Shown: positions 1 through 6,846 of the stretch, in pieces | Layout: every line of letters begins with the position of its first letter | Position numbering within the stretch: the stretch's first letter is position 1 | Assembly (NCBI GenBank): GCA_001800005.1 | Contig: MGUL01000091.1 | Span: forward strand, 14,091 to 31,089 | Direction: 5' to 3' | Source of the DNA: Elusimicrobia bacterium RBG_16_66_12 | Lineage (GTDB): Bacteria; Elusimicrobiota; Elusimicrobia; UBA1565; UBA9628 | DNA: 16,999 bases | The notes under the pieces: model-generated | Told to the model about the DNA's origin: nothing | The model's input: only the letters and a program-made list of their open reading frames with translations | The model's database searches: none | Position numbers and translations under genes: made by a program

Positions 1-730
1 CGGCGCCGCGCACCGCGCAGCCCTCGCCGAAGCCGAAAGTCCGGGAGCCCTCCCGGAACTCGGCCAAGGCCGGGGCGTCGCCGTTGACCACGAAGCGCCG
101 GCTGAGGGAGCGGAAGGCGCGGAACATCTCTATCAGGACCGAGACTTCTTTATGATCCTTGCCGACGTTGAGCAGAGCGCCGATCTCGGGCTTGTAGCGC
201 ACCACGCTGCCGTCGCTTTCGTCGGCCTCGATGACGAGGAGGTCGCCGCTCCCGCGCGCGGCGTTGCCGAGGAGCCCGCCGTCCTCAAGCCGGCGCAGCG
301 CGCCGCCGGTGATGATGGACGGAGAGCGTCCGCTCGCGGCGAGGATCTCGAAGATCATCGCCGTGACCGTGGACTTGCCGCTGGTGCCGGTGACGGCCAG
401 CGTCTTGTGCTCGGCGACCAGCCCGGCCAAGTGGCCCGAGCGGTGGACGATCGGCACGCCCAGCGCTCGGGCCCGGGCGAGGTCGGCGTTGTCGTCCTCG
501 ATGGCGGTGGAGACCACGACGCGGGAGGTCCCGGCGTCGATGCCCGAGCCGTCCTGCGCGAAGAAGCGCACCCCCAGCCTCTCCAGCTTCGCGCGCAGCT
601 CCGCGATCTCGCCGCGGTCGATCAGGCGGTCGGAGCCGGTGACCATCTCCCCGCCCATGGCGTGGAACTGCGCCAGGGCGCTCATGCCCACGCCGCCGAT
701 CCCGATGAAATGGAGTTTCTCTTGCCGCAA
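1..730 (-). CDS. MurC-like Mur ligase, 5' part only (runs off left edge)
   Basis: This is the N-terminal part of an ATP-dependent Mur ligase, most like MurC (UDP-N-acetylmuramate:L-alanine ligase, cytoplasmic peptidoglycan precursor synthesis). The reading frame is open to the left edge, so the C-terminal ligase domain is missing. From a TTG start at 730 the protein begins MRQEKLHFIGIGGVGMSALA, the Rossmann nucleotide-sugar motif of MurC. The central domain has the P-loop GTSGKSTVTAM, then IEADESDGS and LNVGKDH, which match the MurC ADESD and DH motifs. MurC normally has GTHGKTTT, so the P-loop deviates and a MurC paralogue is possible. A TAGAAT -10 hexamer (744-739, minus) lies 8 nt before the TTG, which supports this start; an in-frame GTG at 778 would lie upstream of that promoter. 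It is divergent from hutI. Family call is firm; exact substrate is not. Confidence 0.82.
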   Translation of the reverse strand, partial: MRQEKLHFIGIGGVGMSALAQFHAMGGEMVTGSDRLIDRGEIAELRAKLERLGVRFFAQDGSGIDAGTSRVVVSTAIEDDNADLARARALGVPIVHRSGHLAGLVAEHKTLAVTGTSGKSTVTAMIFEILAASGRSPSIITGGALRRLEDGGLLGNAARGSGDLLVIEADESDGSVVRYKPEIGALLNVGKDHKEVSVLIEMFRAFRSLSRRFVVNGDAPALAEFREGSRTFGFGEGCAVRGA

Positions 731-738
731 GCCCGTGT

Positions 739-744
739 ATTCTA
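739..744 (-). promoter_or_regulatory. -10 element for the MurC-like gene
   Basis: TAGAAT on the minus strand, ending 8 nt before the TTG start at 730. Predicted transcription would begin about 2 nt before the start codon. No convincing -35 hexamer is seen. Confidence 0.5.
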
Positions 745-756
745 CCCCCTTTTTCG

Positions 757-762
757 TAGAAT
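757..762 (+). promoter_or_regulatory. -10 element of hutI (leaderless)
   Basis: TAGAAT ends 6 nt before GTG 769, so the predicted +1 falls on the G of that start codon. It abuts the alternative GTG 763, which would then lie upstream of the transcript; this argues for 769 as the start. It mirrors the minus-strand TAGAAT at 744-739 with 12 bp between them. Confidence 0.55.
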
Positions 763-768
763 GTGCCC

Positions 769-2019
769 GTGGCGACACTCGTCCTGAACGCCTCCCAACT
801 CCTGACCATGGCCGGTTCCGACGGCCCGCGTGCGGGCCGGGAGAAAGGCGCGGTGAGCCTCTTCCGCGACGGCGCGGTCCTCATCGAGGACGGCAGGATC
901 GTCACGGCCGGCCCCCGCGACGTGGTCCTGGCCCATCCGTTGGCCTCGGGCGCGCGGCGGCTGAGCGCCGAGGGGCGCGTGGTGACCCCCGGCTTCGTCG
1001 ACGCGCACACCCATCCCGTCTTCACCGCGCCCCGGCTGGACGATTTCGAAGCCCGCGTCGGCGGCGCCGGCTACCGGGACCTCGCGGCCCGGGGCGGCGG
1101 CATTCTGTGGACGGTCAACGGGGTGCGCGGCGCCTCCGAGGCGGACCTGGCGGCCGGCTTGAGCCGTCGGGCTTTCGATTTCCTCGCCTGCGGCACCACC
1201 ACGCTCGAGGCCAAGTCGGGCTACGGCCTCGATCTCGACAACGAACTGAAGCTGCTGCGCGCGATCAGGACCGTCGCCGCGCGCGGGCCCCTGGAGATCG
1301 TGCCGACCTTGCTCGGCGCGCACGCGGTGCCGCCCGAGATGAAGGGCCGCAAGGACGAGTACGTCGCGCGCGTCTGCTCCGAGATGATCCCGCGCGCCGC
1401 AGCCGAGGGCCTGGCCCGCTTCGTCGACCTTTTCTGCGAGGACGGCTATTTCGACCTCGCGGACCTCGCGAAGATCGCGTCAGCCGGGGCCTCGGCCGGA
1501 CTGGGGCTTAAGGTCCACTCCGAGCAGCTGACCCGCATGGGGAGTCTGTCCTCCGCGGTGAAGCTTCATGCGGTCTCCGTCGATCATCTCGACCACGCGA
1601 ACGAGGATGATGTCTCGGTTCTGGCGGCGTCTCGCACCGTGGCATGTCTGGTGCCCGGCTCCAACTACTTCCTCGGCAAGCCTTATCCGCCCGCGCGTCG
1701 CCTGCTCGACGCGGGGGCGGCCGTGGCCCTGGCCACGGATTTCAATCCCGGGACCTGCCCCTGCTGGGACATGCGCGCGATCATGTCCATCGCCTGCACG
1801 CAGATGAAGATGACGCCCGGCGAGGCGATGGTCGCCGCCACGGTGAACGGCGCGCACGCGGCCGGGCTGGGCAAGACCCACGGCACGCTCGAGCCGGGCA
1901 AGGCTGCCGACCTCGTCTGCCACGACGCCGAGGACTGGCGCGAGATCGCCTATTACTTCGGCGCTCCGCGGACGCGCTGGACCATGAAAAGGGGGGAGGT
2001 CGTCGCTTCGCTCTCGTGA
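769..2019 (+). CDS. hutI: Imidazolonepropionase
   Basis: Hydrolyses 4-imidazolone-5-propanoate to N-formimino-L-glutamate, the third step of histidine degradation, in the cytoplasm. It is a metal-dependent amidohydrolase of about 416 residues, the usual HutI size. Recognisable blocks are GFVDAHTHPVF (HxH metal site), the substrate-binding ARGGGI and EAKSGYGLD, VHSEQL, DHLDHAN and ATDFNPGTCP (metal-binding Asp), ending with the amidohydrolase GTLEPGKAADLV strand. GTG 769 is preferred because a TAGAAT -10 ends exactly 6 nt upstream; GTG 763 would add two residues. Its stop overlaps the start of the downstream HAD gene (GTGA, 2016-2019). FtcD, which uses the HutI product, is encoded two genes downstream. 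hutH and hutU are not in the window. Confidence 0.95.
   Translation: MATLVLNASQLLTMAGSDGPRAGREKGAVSLFRDGAVLIEDGRIVTAGPRDVVLAHPLASGARRLSAEGRVVTPGFVDAHTHPVFTAPRLDDFEARVGGAGYRDLAARGGGILWTVNGVRGASEADLAAGLSRRAFDFLACGTTTLEAKSGYGLDLDNELKLLRAIRTVAARGPLEIVPTLLGAHAVPPEMKGRKDEYVARVCSEMIPRAAAEGLARFVDLFCEDGYFDLADLAKIASAGASAGLGLKVHSEQLTRMGSLSSAVKLHAVSVDHLDHANEDDVSVLAASRTVACLVPGSNYFLGKPYPPARRLLDAGAAVALATDFNPGTCPCWDMRAIMSIACTQMKMTPGEAMVAATVNGAHAAGLGKTHGTLEPGKAADLVCHDAEDWREIAYYFGAPRTRWTMKRGEVVASLS
1991..1999 (+). promoter_or_regulatory. Purine-rich RBS of the HAD gene
   Basis: GGGGGGAGG inside the 3' end of hutI, 16 nt before the GTG at 2016. With the 4-nt GTGA overlap it suggests translational coupling. Confidence 0.45.
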
Positions 2020-2711
2020 AAGTCCTCCTCTTCGACATCGACGGCACCCTCATCCGCGCGGGAGGCTCGGGACGCAAGGCCCTCAACCGCGCGGCGCATG
2101 TCCTCTACGGCCATAAGAAGGCCTGCTCCGAACTGACCCTGGCCGGCCGCACGGACCTGTACAACTTCGGCCAGGCCTACCGGAAGGCGACGGGCAGGAA
2201 GCCCACGCGCGCGGCCGTCGAGCGCCTCCATCAGGAGTATCTCAAGCATCTCCCGTATTATGTCCGGTCTTCGATCCGGTGCGGGGATTATCACATCCCG
2301 CCGGGGCTGAGGACGCTGCTCAAACATCTCAGTCGAGATAAAAACATCCTCCTGGGTCTCGGCACCGGAAACATGGAGAAGGGCGCGCGCATCAAGCTGG
2401 AGCCCTCCGGCTTCAACGTCTATTTTCTGTTCGGGGGGTATGGCTCGGATTCGTTCCACCGTCCTGCCTTGTTGAGGAAGGCCGTCGTTCGTGCCCGAAA
2501 GCTGGCCCGCGAGCCGTTCCGTCCCGATGATGTCTATGTGATCGGCGATACGCCGCTGGACGTGGCCGCCGGCAAGAAGGCGGGCTTCAAGACCATCGCC
2601 GTCGGCACCGGCTTCGCCGAGTGGAAGGACCTCGTGGCCTCCAAGCCCGATCACCTGGCCCGGGATTACCGGAATCTCAAAAGATGGCGCTTATTGTTCC
2701 AGCTGAGTTGA
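2016..2711 (+). CDS. HAD-superfamily hydrolase (phosphoglycolate phosphatase-like)
   Basis: Cytoplasmic HAD phosphatase of 231 residues; the substrate is unknown. All four HAD motifs are visible: motif I DIDGT near residue 7 (first Asp nucleophile), motif II LGLGTGN (Thr), a Lys in the helix after RPALLRK (motif III), and motif IV VIGDTPLDVAAGKKAG (acidic GDxxxD). A helical cap lies between motifs I and II, as in Gph-type subfamily I enzymes. The start is taken as GTG 2016, whose GTGA overlaps the hutI stop and leaves KVLLFDIDGT right at the N-terminus, as expected. The frame stays open upstream inside hutI, but that part has no HAD sequence. The position between hutI and ftcD suggests co-transcription with histidine degradation, although no HAD step is known in that pathway. 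Confidence 0.85.
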   Translation: MKVLLFDIDGTLIRAGGSGRKALNRAAHVLYGHKKACSELTLAGRTDLYNFGQAYRKATGRKPTRAAVERLHQEYLKHLPYYVRSSIRCGDYHIPPGLRTLLKHLSRDKNILLGLGTGNMEKGARIKLEPSGFNVYFLFGGYGSDSFHRPALLRKAVVRARKLAREPFRPDDVYVIGDTPLDVAAGKKAGFKTIAVGTGFAEWKDLVASKPDHLARDYRNLKRWRLLFQLS

Positions 2712-2763
2712 GGAATGGCGAGCTCATTGCGGGAATGTGATTGAAAATGCAAGAGAAAAAACT

Positions 2764-2789
2764 ATTTTCCTCCAGCGTTGGAGGAAAAT
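2764..2789 (-). terminator. Perfect 11-bp stem-loop, terminator-like on the minus strand
   Basis: ATTTTCCTCCA (2764-2774) pairs perfectly with TGGAGGAAAAT (2779-2789) around a 4-nt GCGT loop. Read on the minus strand, the stem is followed by AGTTTTTTCT, a terminator-like U-tract. On the plus strand it is followed by TTAAAAAAAG, so it is weaker for the HAD gene. No minus-strand gene ends here, so the hairpin may be bidirectional or may stop antisense transcripts. The surrounding 2712-2932 gap is distinctly AT-rich and holds no supportable gene. Confidence 0.45.
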
Positions 2790-2887
2790 TAAAAAAAGTG
2801 ATTCTAAATACTGCATTTTCTCGTAAGAGGGTCACCGTTGGTCGGGTGGAGTTGGTCTTCGTGACCGGCATTGGTTCCGGAGTAAGT

Positions 2888-2929
2888 TAGGATAGGCGCG
2901 TCAGGGTTTCTCGACCTGACAAGGAGAGG
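2888..2929 (+). promoter_or_regulatory. Possible ftcD promoter, 5' hairpin and RBS
   Basis: TAGGAT (2888-2893) resembles a -10 element and would put +1 near 2900. GTCAGG (2900-2905) can pair with CCTGAC (2915-2920), forming a small hairpin at the predicted 5' end. It is followed directly by the strong Shine-Dalgarno AAGGAGAGG (2921-2929), 3 nt before the ATG at 2933. The RBS is clear; the promoter is tentative because no -35 is visible. Confidence 0.45.
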
Positions 2930-2932
2930 AAC

Positions 2933-4417
2933 ATGAAGCTCGTCGAATGCGTCCCCAATTTCTCGGAAGGCCGCGACAAGGCGAAGGTGGCACTGGTGGT
3001 CGACGCCGCCAAGTCGGCGGGCGTGACCATTCTTGACGTGGAAACGGACGTCGATCACAACCGCTGCGTGCTGTCGTTCGTCGGCGAGCCGGAGGCATGC
3101 GTGGAGGCGTGCTTCCGTGTCGCTAAAAGATCCATCGAACTCATCGACCTGAACACCCACAAAGGCGCTCATCCGCGCATGGGTGCCGTCGATGTGATCC
3201 CCTTCATCCCAGTCAAAGACGTGACCATCGCCGAATGTGTGAAGCTCGCCGAGAAGCTCGGCGCGCGCATCGGCACGGAGCTCTCTATCCCGGTCTATCT
3301 TTACGACCACGCGGCGAAAAAGCCGGAACGTAAGGATCTGGCGAACGTGCGCAAGGGTCAGTTCGAGGTATTGAGAGATGTCATCGGCAAAGACGAGACC
3401 CGCACGCCCGATTTTGGTCCGAACAGGATCCATCCCACGGCGGGAGCCGTGGCGGTGGGGGCCCGGCAGCAGATCGTGAACTTCAACCTCAACCTCGACA
3501 CCGCGGACATGGCGGCCGGCAAGGACATCGCCAGGCGCGTCCGCGCCTCCGGGGGCGGCCTTCCCGCCGTCCGCGGCAAGGAGATCGCCCTCGAGGCGAG
3601 ACGCCAAGTCCAGATCTCGACCGTTCTGACGGACTACAAGACGACCTCGATGAAGAAGGTCATCGATGAGACCGGCCGCCTGGCGGCCGAGCACGGCGCC
3701 AAGGTCAAGACGACCGAGATCGTCGGCCTATTGCCGCGCGAGGCCCTGCTCGATTTCGCGCTGGAGTCGCTGCGTCTGGAGAACTTCGACTCCAAGGTTC
3801 AAATATTAGAGAACCGCCTGGAGGCCGTTGGCGCCCTGGGCGCTCCTCCGGACTGGAAGAAGGCGGGGAGCATCGTGGCCGGCGCCCTGGCCAGCACCGA
3901 CGCGACGCCGGGCGGTGGTTCCGCGGCCGCGGTCGTGGCGGCGATGGCCTGCGGCCTGGGCGAGATGGCGCTCGGCATCACGCTCAAGTCCAAGAAGCTC
4001 GACGAGGCCAAGCGCGGCCCACTGGGCCGGGCTCTGCTGGGCCTGGGCGAGAGGCGCGGGCGTTTCGAGGCCCTGGCCGCCGACGACGCGGCCGCCTTCG
4101 ACAAGTTCATGTCCGCCATGTCCCTTCCCAAGGATGATCCGGCCCGCCTGGCGCGGATGCAAGAAGCCCTGGTCCACGCCGCGCGGGTGCCGCTGCGCAC
4201 GGCCCAACTCGCGGCCGAAGCTCTCGCCATTGCGAAGGAGGCGGCGCCTCTGGCGGGGCAGGCCGTCGCCTCGGACATCAACTGCGCGATGCACCTGATG
4301 CGCTCCGCGGCGCTGTGCGCGGGGGAGAACGTGCGCATCAACCTGGGCGGCATCAAGGACGCCGCCGTCGCCGGCGAGCTCAAGGAGACGCTTGACAAGA
4401 CGCTCGCCTGCGCATGA
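2933..4417 (+). CDS. ftcD: Bifunctional glutamate formimidoyltransferase / formimido-THF cyclodeaminase
   Basis: Moves the formimino group of N-formimino-glutamate (the HutI product) to tetrahydrofolate, then cyclises and deaminates it to 5,10-methenyl-THF plus ammonia. The 494-residue protein has both halves fused, as in animal FTCD. The N-terminal transferase part (about 1-295) starts MKLVECVPNFSEGRD and contains HKGAHPRMGAVDVIPF, whose HPRMGA (residues 80-85) carries the expected catalytic His. The cyclodeaminase part (about 310-494) has DATPGGGSAAAVVAAMACGL and the helical ending SDINCAMHLMRSAALCA. The start is fixed by the RBS AAGGAGAGG. The 40-nt gap to the serpin gene downstream shows no clear terminator. 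Confidence 0.95.
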   Translation: MKLVECVPNFSEGRDKAKVALVVDAAKSAGVTILDVETDVDHNRCVLSFVGEPEACVEACFRVAKRSIELIDLNTHKGAHPRMGAVDVIPFIPVKDVTIAECVKLAEKLGARIGTELSIPVYLYDHAAKKPERKDLANVRKGQFEVLRDVIGKDETRTPDFGPNRIHPTAGAVAVGARQQIVNFNLNLDTADMAAGKDIARRVRASGGGLPAVRGKEIALEARRQVQISTVLTDYKTTSMKKVIDETGRLAAEHGAKVKTTEIVGLLPREALLDFALESLRLENFDSKVQILENRLEAVGALGAPPDWKKAGSIVAGALASTDATPGGGSAAAVVAAMACGLGEMALGITLKSKKLDEAKRGPLGRALLGLGERRGRFEALAADDAAAFDKFMSAMSLPKDDPARLARMQEALVHAARVPLRTAQLAAEALAIAKEAAPLAGQAVASDINCAMHLMRSAALCAGENVRINLGGIKDAAVAGELKETLDKTLACA

Positions 4418-4457
4418 ACCTGCCGGAACATTCCCATCGGAATGGGGTCTCACCACG

Positions 4458-5669
4458 ATGAACAGAACGACTGCCGTGGCCGTCGCCCTGCTTTGCGTCC
4501 TGCCCGCCGCCGCCCAGGCCCCCGCGGCCTCCGATGCGGACGTCTTCGCGCTGGCCCTGCATCGCCGCGTCGCCGGCGGCGCCAACGTGATGACCTCGCC
4601 CTACAGCCTGCGCCAGGCCCTGGGCATGGCCTACGTCGGGGCGGCGGGGCAGACGCGCGCGGAGATGGCTCGCGTGCTGGGCGCCGGGCCCGCGTTCGAG
4701 TCCGACGAGAAAGAGCGCCGGAAGTCACTCGAGGCCGCGAACGGCCCCGCGACCTTAAAAGTCGCCAACGCGCTTTTCCTCAAGGAGGGCTATGCCCTTC
4801 TGCCCCTCTTCATCCAGACGGTGCGGGAGAGTTTCGCGGCGGACGTGTTCGTGCGGAAGTTCGGTCCGGAGGCCGTCGCCGAGATCAACGCTTGGGCCCG
4901 GAAGGCGACGAACGGGAAGATCCCCGCGATCCTCGGCGAGCTCGCCGAGGACGACCGGGCGGTGCTTCTCAACGCGGTGTATTTTAAGGGGAGTTGGGTC
5001 ACGGCCTTCCCGAAGGAGAAGGCGGGATCGGTGAAGAGGGGGCGTAGGAGCAGCGGAGGCCCGTTCCCCGAGACGTTCCATCCGACAAAGGGGAAGCCAT
5101 TCCCCGTGGAGCTGATGTCGGTTCACGAGAGCTTCGCGTATGCCGAGGCACCCGGCTGGCAGGCGGTGCGCCTGCCATATAAGGGCGGGCGCTTGGCGAT
5201 GATCGCGGTCCTGCCCGCCGCGGATTCCTCAATGGCCTCTTTCCGCGAGAATCTGGACGCCCCGGTGTGGCGGAGCCTGCGCAGTGAGCTGTTGATGCCG
5301 CGCCAGGGCCTGGTCGCGATCCCGAGGTTCACCTTCGCGGAGACTTACGAGATGAAGGCACCGCTGGGCCAGCTCGGGATGAACCTTCCCTTCGACCGGG
5401 TCCGCGCGGACTTTTCGAAGATGTCGAAGCCCGGGGACGTCCGGGAAGAGCTTTACATCAGCAAGGTCGTGCAGAAGACCTTCGTCGCGGTGGACGAGGA
5501 GGGGACCGAAGCCGCTGCCGTCACCTCGGTGTTGATGGGCGTCCGGGGGGCGTCGATGCGGCGCGATGAGCCTTTTCGCTTTGTCGCGAACCGTCCTTTC
5601 CTGTTCGTGATCGAGGAGGTCCGCAGCGGGACGATTCTCTTCATCGGCGAGGTCCATGATCCGCGTTGA
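4458..5669 (+). CDS. Secreted serpin (serine protease inhibitor)
   Basis: A 403-residue serpin, the family's normal full length, with an N-terminal signal peptide (MNRTTAVAVALLCVLPAAAQA) that sends it out of the cytoplasm. Family signatures include MTSPYSLRQALGMAYVGAAG, INAWARKATNGKI, LLNAVYFKGSW and the C-terminal RPFLFVIEEVRSGTILFIGEV. The reactive-centre hinge is EEGTEAAAVT, the small-residue hinge of inhibitory serpins. Counting from P15 Gly349 puts P1 at Arg363 and P1' at Gly364, which suggests trypsin-like targets; the loop is a few residues longer than in alpha-1-antitrypsin, so the exact P1 is uncertain. ATG 4458 is chosen because it begins the signal peptide; the frame is open upstream into ftcD. 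The RBS is weak. It converges on the antiporter gene with 13 bp between stops. Confidence 0.92.
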   Translation: MNRTTAVAVALLCVLPAAAQAPAASDADVFALALHRRVAGGANVMTSPYSLRQALGMAYVGAAGQTRAEMARVLGAGPAFESDEKERRKSLEAANGPATLKVANALFLKEGYALLPLFIQTVRESFAADVFVRKFGPEAVAEINAWARKATNGKIPAILGELAEDDRAVLLNAVYFKGSWVTAFPKEKAGSVKRGRRSSGGPFPETFHPTKGKPFPVELMSVHESFAYAEAPGWQAVRLPYKGGRLAMIAVLPAADSSMASFRENLDAPVWRSLRSELLMPRQGLVAIPRFTFAETYEMKAPLGQLGMNLPFDRVRADFSKMSKPGDVREELYISKVVQKTFVAVDEEGTEAAAVTSVLMGVRGASMRRDEPFRFVANRPFLFVIEEVRSGTILFIGEVHDPR

Positions 5670-5682
5670 GGCGCCGGGGCGT

Positions 5683-6846
5683 TCAGGCTAGCGACTTCTT
5701 GAGCAGCGGCGGGGCGATGAAGGTGGTCACGATGACCATCGCCACCACGGCCGCGTAGAGCGCGGGCGTGACGATCCCGGCCGTCAGTCCGATCTGCGCG
5801 AAGATGAGGCCGACCTCGCCGCGCGGGATCATGCCGAAGCCGACGCTCCAGCGGTCGACCCCCCTCTCCCGCACCGCGAGGGCGCTGACGACCTTGCCGA
5901 CGATGGCCGCTACGATCAGGAGCGCGGCCAGGTCCAGCATGGCCCGGTTCTCGGCGATGAAGGGGTTGAAGCTGGCGAGGTCGACCTTGGCGCCCACCAT
6001 CACGAAGAAGACGGGGGCGAAGATGTCCACCACGGGGCGGACCGTCTCGTCGATGTCCTCCTTCTTGTCGGTGCGCGCCAGCAGAAGGCCCGCGGTGAAG
6101 GCGCCCACGATCATCGCCGTGCCCAGGGCGTGCGCCGCCAGGGACAGGGCGAAGGCGAAGCACACCGCCGCCCCCACCAGGCCGCCGCGCACGCGCATGC
6201 GATGGACGACCTTTACCAGGGCGTGCGACAGATGCGGCCCGAGCCAGAACGCCGCCGCCAGGAACCCGGTCGAGAGGAGAATCGTCTTGCCCACGGCCAG
6301 CCACTGCAGGGAGCCGGAGAGCGCGATGCCCTGCACGGCGGCGAGGATCACGATGCCCATCACGTCATCGATCACGGCCGCCCCAATGATGATCTGCGCC
6401 TCGGGGGCGGAGAGCTTGCCCATGTCGGAGAGCACGCGGGCCGTGATGCCGACGCTGGTGGCGGTCAGCGCCGCCCCTACGAACACGGCCTCCATGCCCG
6501 GATGACCCAGGGCCGTCATCAGGCCCCAGCCCAGGGCGAAGGGCGCGACCACCCCGACCGTGGCGACGGCCAGGGAGGTCGGCCCCGCCTTCAGGAGTTG
6601 GCCCAGGTCGCTGTGGATGCCGGTCTCGAAGAGCAGCAGGATGACGCCGACCTCGCTCATCAGCCCGAGGATGGGGTCGCTGGGCTTGAAGAAGGAGATC
6701 AGGCCCGTGCCCAGGATCACCCCGCCCACCAGCTCGCCCAGGACCGCGGGCTGGCCCAGGCGCTCCGCGATCTCTCCGAATATCTTCGCGGAGAAGATGA
6801 TGAGAAGGAGTTGGGCGAGGAAGCGGACGATCTCGGCGTCGTGCAT
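5683..6846 (-). CDS. CPA2-family cation/H+ antiporter (KefB/NapA-like), membrane domain only
   Basis: Inner-membrane monovalent cation/proton antiporter of 387 residues with about 12 hydrophobic segments. Diagnostic stretches are LGQPAVLGELVGGVILG near the start, ALTATSVGITARVLSD, and GAAVIDDVMGIVIL, whose acidic pair lies where the ion-binding Asp residues sit in this family. The C-terminal half has FFVMVGAKVDL and GFGMIPRGEVGLIFAQIG. There is no TrkA-N/RCK domain, so KefB-style nucleotide gating is unlikely. The ATG shares one base with the pckG stop (TGATG, 6848-6844), which implies co-transcription and translational coupling. The ion carried (Na+ or K+) cannot be told. Confidence 0.9.
   Translation of the reverse strand: MHDAEIVRFLAQLLLIIFSAKIFGEIAERLGQPAVLGELVGGVILGTGLISFFKPSDPILGLMSEVGVILLLFETGIHSDLGQLLKAGPTSLAVATVGVVAPFALGWGLMTALGHPGMEAVFVGAALTATSVGITARVLSDMGKLSAPEAQIIIGAAVIDDVMGIVILAAVQGIALSGSLQWLAVGKTILLSTGFLAAAFWLGPHLSHALVKVVHRMRVRGGLVGAAVCFAFALSLAAHALGTAMIVGAFTAGLLLARTDKKEDIDETVRPVVDIFAPVFFVMVGAKVDLASFNPFIAENRAMLDLAALLIVAAIVGKVVSALAVRERGVDRWSVGFGMIPRGEVGLIFAQIGLTAGIVTPALYAAVVAMVIVTTFIAPPLLKKSLA

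Noticed and set aside
152..1025. Open frames on both strands across the Mur ligase/hutI junction
   Set aside because: They have no recognisable domain and are out of frame with the motif-bearing MurC-like and HutI products.
2822..2833. CGTAAGAGGGTC shared with 16811-16822
   Set aside because: A 12-bp match in unrelated contexts (intergenic versus transposase coding) with no flanking similarity; probably chance.
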